Below, one piece after another: positions 1 to 9,000 of a DNA stretch of 64,000 nt; within the stretch, counting starts at the first letter, position 1, and the number at the start of each line of letters is the position of its first letter. The position numbers and the translations under genes are program-made. Source of the DNA: a virus; IMG/VR virus record IMGVR_UViG_3300030060_004277, positions 27,600 to 91,599 of that record. The stretch is one strand, 5' to 3'. The notes beneath the pieces were generated by a model. It was not told the DNA's origin. It saw only the letters and a list, made by a program, of their open reading frames with translations, and ran no database searches.

Positions 1-3000
1 AGTAGGGGTTCTTCCTCATGAACTCAGGGTGGGATAGTTCCTGCGCTTGGAGCACTGGCATCATCGCGCTGTTGGTCGTCTCGAATGAGAACCTGACATT
101 GCCGTACAACTTCTCGCCCGTCAGGAAGGCTGTGTCCGATGAGCCTGTCGTATCTACCCTAGTGACCCAAGGAACGGCACCGAGACCACGAGCGTTGATT
201 GCTGGTAGTGACAGGTTGCCACCATCCATCCTCTTCCACACCACGTTCTCCACCGAGAAGTTCTTCGCAGGTGAGTTTTCGTACATCTGGAATGCGTTGA
301 CGTCACCCATCCAATACTCAGTCGGATAGGCAACGCTGTTACCAGTGCTGGCTGTGTACGCTGTGCCTGTGTACTTATCAGCAGACACGTTCCTCTGAGC
401 GTCACCACTCTCAAGCAAGGCAGAGCCCACGCTTCTATCTAGGTCGAAGAGTAGGTCACCGGTCTTGTTTAGACCCGGTGTAGCATTCTTCAGAAGCAGG
501 TCATTGCTGGCTGATGTCGTATCGACGAAGGTCAGCGTACCGTTTGTGACAGACCCTCCCGTTGTTGAGGCGGATAGTTCGAACTCGGTGGTGCTGGTGA
601 TGCTCGCTATGGTGGCACCTTCCGGTATGCCAGTCCCAATCACTCTCAGACCAACGATGATTTTGTCATCAGCATCATGCGTGATGGTGGGGTCGTCGTT
701 GTAGTCACAGGTAGCGTTGGTGAATGAGAAGTTGGTGAAGAAGTCGGACGTGAGGGTATCGGTCCAATTCGCTCCTACCGTGCCTGTTGGCACTGCTGTG
801 CCATCCACTATCAGAGCCTCGACGTTAGGACCGGCGTTTGCTGGTGCGATGTACCTGTCTTGGTCATGGAATCTGGGGTCGAATTGCGTAGTGCCAGCAG
901 CGCGTATCTTGTTGCTGCTGGTGGTCTTGAGATGGAGCCAATCACCGTTGCACTGTATCAGGTCACGGTCGTACTTGTTCTTGAGTGCCGTCTCGCATTC
1001 GTAACTGACCACTAGGAAGGCGCTGGTGTACAGACCCTGTGGGTGTGTGAGTTCCTTCGGTAGGGTCGTCCTGTAGTTCGTGGGCGATGACCAGTGTGTG
1101 ACGCTGTTGGTGGTCGTATCACTGTCTTGGAAATAGGGACTCGATGTGCCTGTCGACCAACCGTCACCACTTGAGTCTGGGAAGTTGGTATAGAATCTGG
1201 TTTTGGTTAGAGCATCTGCTACGTTAGTGCCCAGACCATCCACGGGCGCTATGCTCTCCGGACTGTGCTTCATCGGTGCGACCACTGGCACTGAGCCATG
1301 CGTTGACATCACCGTGCCAGCGGTACCGTATGGCGAGAATGCCAGATTGGGATGATAGGCACCTAGACCAGCAGCGTAACCAGTGGTAGTGGTAGTGCTT
1401 GCGTTCTTGGTGGTGGAGACGGATATCTTGAGGCTGTTGAGCAAGGAGTACCTCTCGCCATGCCACCCCACTGCTCCGATTGGCCTCGTCCTGTCAATGG
1501 CATCCGCGATGCCTGAGAAGTGAGCCTGTGTCATGTGGTCACGGGTGCTGTCGTTCTCGTTGTTGAAGCGTATCGTACCGGCCTTGGACCACACGAAGAT
1601 AGTGGCATTGCTTGCTACTGTCGCGAAATCATCAGCGCTACCCCCTACATGGTCTTCCCAAGTCGCTATATCCTCGAACTCGTTCTTGCCCTCTATTCTG
1701 TTGGGTGCTAGGAAGAACTTGATGTCACCACTTGCGTTTATCTCCCTCGAGTGGTAACAGGCCCAACTCACGGTATTGCTGACATGGGCTCTCAGCCAGC
1801 CAGACGCTGGTATCTGCTCTGCTGTGACCTGATTGGGATTGCTGGTGTCGACTGTGATGAAATTGGTGGGTGCGCTTGATTGTTGCACCCCGCTCGATGA
1901 GGTTCCGACTGACACCCAGCCGTACCTGTCCTGTCTGAGGGAGTTGCCCATTGATGGCATGTGTGTGCCACCGAGCGCCTTCAGTGCCCCAGCACCGGGG
2001 AAGGTGTTGATGGCCGCACCCAGAATGGTGGCGAACTCCTCGCCGTTCTGACAGCGCGTCGCATCTACCACTATGTACTCCATTTGGGCGTGGGCAGTAG
2101 TCACTGAATCAGATGAGCCTGTGTAGTTCAGTGTCTTGTTCAACATGGTCCCCGATACCCTGAATGCCGCTGGGTGTATCTGGTCTCCCCTAGGCCACGA
2201 CGTGCCGTTTATTCTGTTATTACTACTAGCAGAGGGATGTGGTGGGTTGAATGTGATTTGATTGTCCATCCAGTGACCGCCGGGATGGAAGCCACCATCC
2301 ATGTGCCACACCGTATCAGCGGCCATCGCTATGCCGTATGCTATGACAGGGGTGTGCATCTTCGGATGTATGGGCAATAGGTCGGTAGCGTGATGCGGTG
2401 TAGCGTCACTGAACTGCTGACCGTAGTGCCTACCGTGAGCGGGTCTCTGTAGGAACTTCCCTTTCATGCAGTACCCGGCTGGCGTCTCCCAGTTGACCAT
2501 CGTTCTCCAGTGGAATCCAGCAGTGTCGTTGTAACGGGTCTTGCTCATGGGGCCGAACGTGTACTTGTCGTTGTCGATGGAGTTCGGGAACAGTAGATTG
2601 GATTGCGTGTCACTGTCAGGCACGGAGGCCCAAGTCGAATTGTTGGTCGCCGTGACTATCAGGCCGGGATTGGGCTCGAACTTGTTACCAGCGTCTACGC
2701 TGGAGTGTGCTAGACCATTGCTGTCGTTGACCTCCCTAGTGAAGGGGAACGCCTGACCCGGCCCGAATATGACATACGTGGTCTTGTTCTCAGTGCCATC
2801 GATGTGGTCCTCGTACCTCGCCGTGGGGTGTGGGAACCTGAGGACTAGGGGAGTGGGCTTGGCAGTGATTATGTCATTCGACAGCACTGAGGTCTTGTTC
2901 AAATCAGGAGCAAGCACGTTGTCCTTGTTGAATGCTGGTGGTGTGATGCTACCACGGTGTTGGTTGCAAAGCGCTGCACCGGGGAAGAATGCGAACATTG

Positions 3001-6000
3001 CATTGGTATCGAGCATTGCGAAACTGGTGGATATCTCGCTTGCGTTCTGTATGCCTGAGACTCCCGTAGGCCCATTGGCATAAGGGTGGGTGTAGAACGA
3101 GGAGTAATCGTTCTGAGTGCCGTCATTGACGTCAAGCGTAACACCACTGAAGCCACCGCCGAAGTACAATGGCACGCTGTGGTCACGACTTCTCTTACCG
3201 CCCTTGAACATGACAACAGGTTCTGAGAATACGCTACCGACGGAGCGCAGTCCATCGAACTTCCGGGTGTGTTCCCTATCCCCCCACTTGGACCATAGGT
3301 AGTCAACGCTTGCTGATGGGCTACCACCACCGCCGGTGTGATGGGTGTCGAAGTCATCGGAACCCGTGTCTGCTACCCACTCCAAATCATACGCATCGGC
3401 AGTGGATGCTGTGGCGCTGGTCGTGTTGTAACGTAGTTCTGCTGTTGTGTTTATGTCTGGGGAGAGATACACCCTCGCTCTCTCGTTTGCGGGTTTCAGT
3501 ACCACATGTGACTGGTAGTATGGAATCAGGAAGTCCGTGACGTCCTGTGCGGTGTTGTTCACATTGGCTCTGAGTCCACCCGCTTCGTCAGTAAGGAGTT
3601 GCGGGTTGTCTATCTTGGGCAGTATGTGGTCTCCCGATGAGCGTGTGAATGATATGCCCTTCAGTCCCTCCCTCCACTTCTTGATGCTCACTGGAATGTT
3701 GCTGGAGTCTACAAGAACCGGTGTGGCTGTGTTGCTGTTGGGTCCTCTCGCAGCAGTGCGTATCTGTAGTAGAGTGTAAGGTATGTAACCGCAGTCTATG
3801 TTACGGCTCTTGTCTATGTCAGCATCCGACACTGCTCTTGAGGTGCCGAAAGCATAGCCAACTGAGCCTGTTGGTCTCAATGTCTTCTCCAACTCACCGA
3901 ACTCCAGATGCGCGGCTTTGATTCCTTGGTCGGGATGGAGAGTGGCTGAGAATGATGTGTTGAGTGGCCGTAGCGTCTTGTTTGGGTTGTAGGCCCTGAT
4001 GGTGATTGCGGTTGGGCTGACGCCCCACTCACCAAAGGTCCTACCATCTGCTGCATACATGTCAGTGCAATCGAACTTGAGTCCCTCTGCTGAGTTTATG
4101 ATGTTGCCAGCATTGACAGCAGCAGCGGTCACAGCAGCCATGAGTTCGTCAGTGACTAGACAAGTCCAGTTAGGCCCAGCGGATATGAACTCGCCACCAT
4201 TGCCACTGATTGTCGCAAGTTCTGTGGATGTGAATCCCTCGACGTCGTAGAATTTGTCTCCCTCCCTTCTGCTGTAGGACGCCACATATCCTAGGTGGAC
4301 GTCATCGGCGGGTGCCACGGTGAGTTTCCTGCCATGAATGTGTATGACGCCGTTCTCCTTGGGGAAGCCGTAGTACCCGAGTATGTCTATGTCACTGGAC
4401 ATATGGGAATAGGGTCTTGCATGTGTGATAGTCAGTGTCGTGCCTGAGAGACTGAGCCCACCACCATCCAATCCAACCGATGAGCCTACCGCTATGGTAG
4501 CCTCCGGTGATGGTACGCCTCTCCACCTACCGCCCTTCCAAGCGTGCTCTGTGACTGTAGGCACTGCTCTTGCCGTGCCAGTTCCAGAACCAGCCCCAGT
4601 TGCTACGAAGAACGTGCCCACGTTGCTATCAGCAGCACCCACGGTGGTGAAATCGGTGCTGCCTGTGCTTACTATTCTATAGCGGTGACCTGTGACGAAA
4701 CCACCAGCAGTGTCTACGTTGGTAAGACTGCTATCGCCGTAATCCACCGCCATTCTGCCTGTGGAGTCTCCTGAGCCGAACATGTGCTTGCCTATCGTGA
4801 AGCCACCTTGTGAGGTATCACGGTCATCGAAGAATACGCAGACTTCATCGTCTATCGTGTTCGGTAGGATTGTGTTTTCATTCGAGAAGGACTCGCTCAC
4901 TTGCTTGTAGACGTATCTTACTCCGAACTCGTCTCCGGTGTTGTCCTTGAATCTGAATCCGAAGACCTGTCCGCTGCCTATGTTGTCAGATAGTTTGTCA
5001 GCACTAGGCACGTATGAGCCATAGGAGCCTGTTGACTTTCCATACCTGTTGTTGAACCCCCTCTCGTTCACCTTGCCGAAACCCCATGTACCAGCATTGG
5101 GCGCCCATCCCGGCACACCTGTCGCTACTAATCCGCCGAAGTTGACTCTACCAGTGGCTCTCGACCCTACTCTGAGTCCCTTGGTCAGTGTTGAAGATGA
5201 ACCCTTGACGTCAAGAGATTCTACGTTGATTGTGTTATGGCTTTTACCGCTGATGGAATCGGACACCGCTCTGAGCACAGTGTCATCCTCGAAATCAGAG
5301 ACGCTATGCACGTCCTCACCGCTTTCCTCTGCTGTGATGTACTGACGTAGAGTGGTGATTGGTGCGAATGGTCGACCATGCTTGTTCAGTGGCATTGGTG
5401 CTGGATGCATGTTCTCACCCTCGTTCTCTTCCGGTAACGCCCAGAAGTTCCTCCACCTCCCACCATGTCCTATTAGGAACTCAGGCTCGTACGTGTCTTG
5501 ACCAGTGCTGTTGTCCAACCATACGCAGAAGTTACGGCCCGTTGCCCCCGGAACCGTGCTGTGTACGACTATCGATACACCGGTGTCTCCTTTCAGGTCC
5601 TGAACTTCCCTGCCTATGTGTGCTCTGACGTATCCCATGTGGGTGCCCTTGTTCTTGTCATCCACATGCCAGAAGGGAGAGGGGTCATGTGCTGAGCCGT
5701 TGTTGGTTCTAGCAGTTAGGGCACCGTGTTGATTGATGAGCCTGACTACTTCCTCAGCGGCTTGTCTGATATTGACAACACCTTCCCTGTTCTTGACCTC
5801 ACCCATATCGATGGTGAGTCTTCTGACGAAGTCCATGTCCTTCCACTCAGGGAGGTGCTGCAACCTGCTCTCCTCATGCGAGGTTAGGTCCAATGACTCT
5901 GCTCTGATTCCCCTGAGGCACAGGAAGGCGGGTATCACCCTCGTGCCATCTGGTGTGTCGAAGAAGGTGGATGGGTCCCTGAGGTTGTATCCGGATGATG

Positions 6001-9000
6001 ATGTGGATTTCCTGTGTGTGACGAGCGCTGATGTGAAGACATCAGACGAATCCAATGGGATTCTTGTCAAGAAATGAAGCGTGTCCGCCACTTCACTCAA
6101 AGACGCACTGTCATTGGTTCTGGGCACTGTGCTGTAACCGTGTCTCAGTCCATCGACAGTGCCACCGAGTGAGTATTCCGTATGCACATGATGACCGTGG
6201 GCCTTGCCGTAAATCCTGACGCTGGTGTTATCCCTGCCATCGGTCGGTAGTTTGTAGGTCCCAGTTGGAACTGTGCTTTCCAACAGGTCGCTTGTCTGTC
6301 TGTTGGCTAAGTCATGTGCGTATGCGCTCTCTATGAACTTTGATTGCTGTGTACTCCTGATGTATGGGTTCTGTGAGAGGTATCCGTTTGTCACGTCTAT
6401 CTGAGTGGTCCATGGGCTAGGAGCGGAGCCAGCGTATTGCGCATTTAATTTGTAGAGGGATGTCCTGCTTGTACCACCTGTGTCAACGACTTCCTTTCTC
6501 CACCCCAACTGCGTGGCCTCGGGACTCGTCTGCACTTGCATGAAGATGTCTTGGAATGCGATGAACTCCCTGTCATGTGCCACGTCGTATAGCAGGACCC
6601 GAGCATGGTCCGCAGTGAAAAGATAGGGGTCTGTGTAAGCGATAGTGGGCGCTTGTGAGGCAGTGAGGCCCAGTGCTAGGTAGTTCTCCTCTATCGTCCT
6701 GTTGACGTGTTGCACGTAGTTTCTAGCAGTCTCTAGGCAGTCATTACCAATCAGGAAGTTCTCTATCGGGGTGCTGTCTCTCGGTGAGTCGCTCAATGAG
6801 CCCGAGCCTCCAGTGAACTCGGACCACACTTGTGACTCGTCATACACGCCTCTGCTCTTAGCGAATAGTCCCTCAACGGCATGTGGATTGTTGTAGGACA
6901 TATTAGCCCATATCGTATCGCCGTTACGGAGTCCACCGGGTGCGTATGGGTTCAACCACTTGGCATTGAGTATCGCATCTCTGTCCTCATAATCACCCAT
7001 TGCCACTGCTAGTTTCGCGTTGGATGGTATGTCTGGCGCATTGCCCGAAAGATGTATTGTGCTACCATCGACTCTAGTGACAGTCCCTATCTTCTTGATT
7101 TCATCAGTCGTGGTATCAACATAGTAGTATACCTCGTCATCCTTCTTGATGTTCATACCATGTAGGTTGTGTAATGTCTTCTTTCCTAAATCACTGCTGT
7201 CTATTTCTACGTAGGCTCTCGCGGTAGAACTGTAGGCAGTAATACCGAGAGAGGTATCTATGTGCATGTTGTTGAAGAGTTCCCTGTATACCACACCACC
7301 GTCGTAGAACGTCTGACCGGTGCCGAAGGCAGAGGTCTCCCTTATCACTCTCGCAGCCTTTCTGCTCAATGTGATTTTCTTTCCGACCAAGGAGGTGGGG
7401 TTTGTTCCTACTGCTGTGGTGTACGCTAGTGTTATGCTGTTATCAGGCGTGGTGACAGAGCCAATGGTCTTGAGATTGCCATGGTAGTGGTATCTGTGTA
7501 TGGTGCTACCATCATTGTACTGAACCTCGTAGATGAGTTCTCCCTGCTCCTTTGGCGCGTTGGCGATGTCGTCATAGCCTAGATTGGGGAACCTAGCGAA
7601 GTCCTCTGGACTGAGAGTGAGGGTGAGAGCGAACTCGCTGTTGCCTAGTGATGTCTTGAGTTCGCTCAGTGGTTTCCCAGTTGCTCTCTTTACCTCTACC
7701 TTGGGTGCGTGTGGATTGCTCTCGGGACCAGCCTTGAACTCCACGGCGGTGACATATTGCCTGAGGCCGTAATCGACGTTTCCTCCCTGTGTCTTTACAC
7801 TAGCAGCGTCATAGTGGTACTCGCTCCTACCTTCGAAATCCGATGACGGTGTGAACTCGTCAGATGAGATGACGTCTATATCACTGTCAAGAAGGGGGCC
7901 ACCCAAGAACACAGAAGCACCGGTTTGAAGCGAATCGAGGAAGCCATCGGTAATGGCATAGAGCCCGCTGATGACCCCCGGCTCTCCGATTCTTATCGAG
8001 CCGTTGGTGTAGTCGATGGATGAGTACCAAGCCCATTCTCCAGTCGCTGTGAAAATCTTCCTGTATCTTCTGTGTGAGGTACCATGGTACTTCGCGTTTG
8101 TCTTAGTGGGAGCAGGGAAGACATCGATGTCATTTAGATACAAATCCAGACCATTCGTCACATCTCCCTCTATCTTGGTGATGTAAGTGGACTTGACGAA
8201 CTCCCTCTTCTCTATCGCGAAGGAGTACGCGGAACTCGCCTCCCTGTCAGTCGGTGGCCTGCTCTTGAATCTCCTACCGACTGGTGAGGGGTTGTACGTG
8301 TGTGCGGTATGCGTGGCATCGACATGAATCTTGAATCCGTTGTCAGGACCCACTGTGCTCTTGAAGAACTGGTTAGTGAAGAGCGGTATCTCGGCAATCG
8401 CTCTGGTGCTGGCGTATTGAGTGCCGAGTTGGTAGTCGTGTGACACGTCATTCAGAGCCTGATGCATCCTGTCATTCACAGTGCTACCATTCTCTATATT
8501 GGACTCATCACCGAAGTCAGGTTCGCTGAAGACAGTGAAGTTGCCGTAAATCTCAACAGCACCACTCGTATCACCCACCATCAACCCGGTGGCGTTCAGT
8601 ATCTCACCTATCGAAGTGTACTCACTCCCTGATGCGCTTATGAAATCACCAGAGCCCAGTGTGGACAATGTGAAGGTGAAAGTGGTTCCAGACTTGCTGG
8701 AGTACTTGGCACTGCTACCGTCTGGTAGGTATATCCTGCCGTATCTGGGAAAGCCATAGGTGCCCCAACTCGCTAGGTCTTCCGAGTTGTTGTTGAGTGG
8801 TTCGACGAGAAGCGTGCCCGTGCCTGTGCTGAAATCCATATCCAGTTTGACTGCTTCAACAGCATATGCCCTACGAGTGGAGTAGGACTCGTGTGCCAGC
8901 ATGCTCTTCTGATACACCGGTTTGGTGTCCATGGCCCCTTGACCGGGTCCACCTAGGGTAACCGTAACCACTGGTGCGTTGGGCTCTATCTCCTTGACTA

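Noticed and set aside
2899-3357. 152-codon minus-strand frame inside the giant gene
   Set aside because: Wrong frame relative to the giant gene and rich in Thr/Ser/Ala by chance of codon bias.
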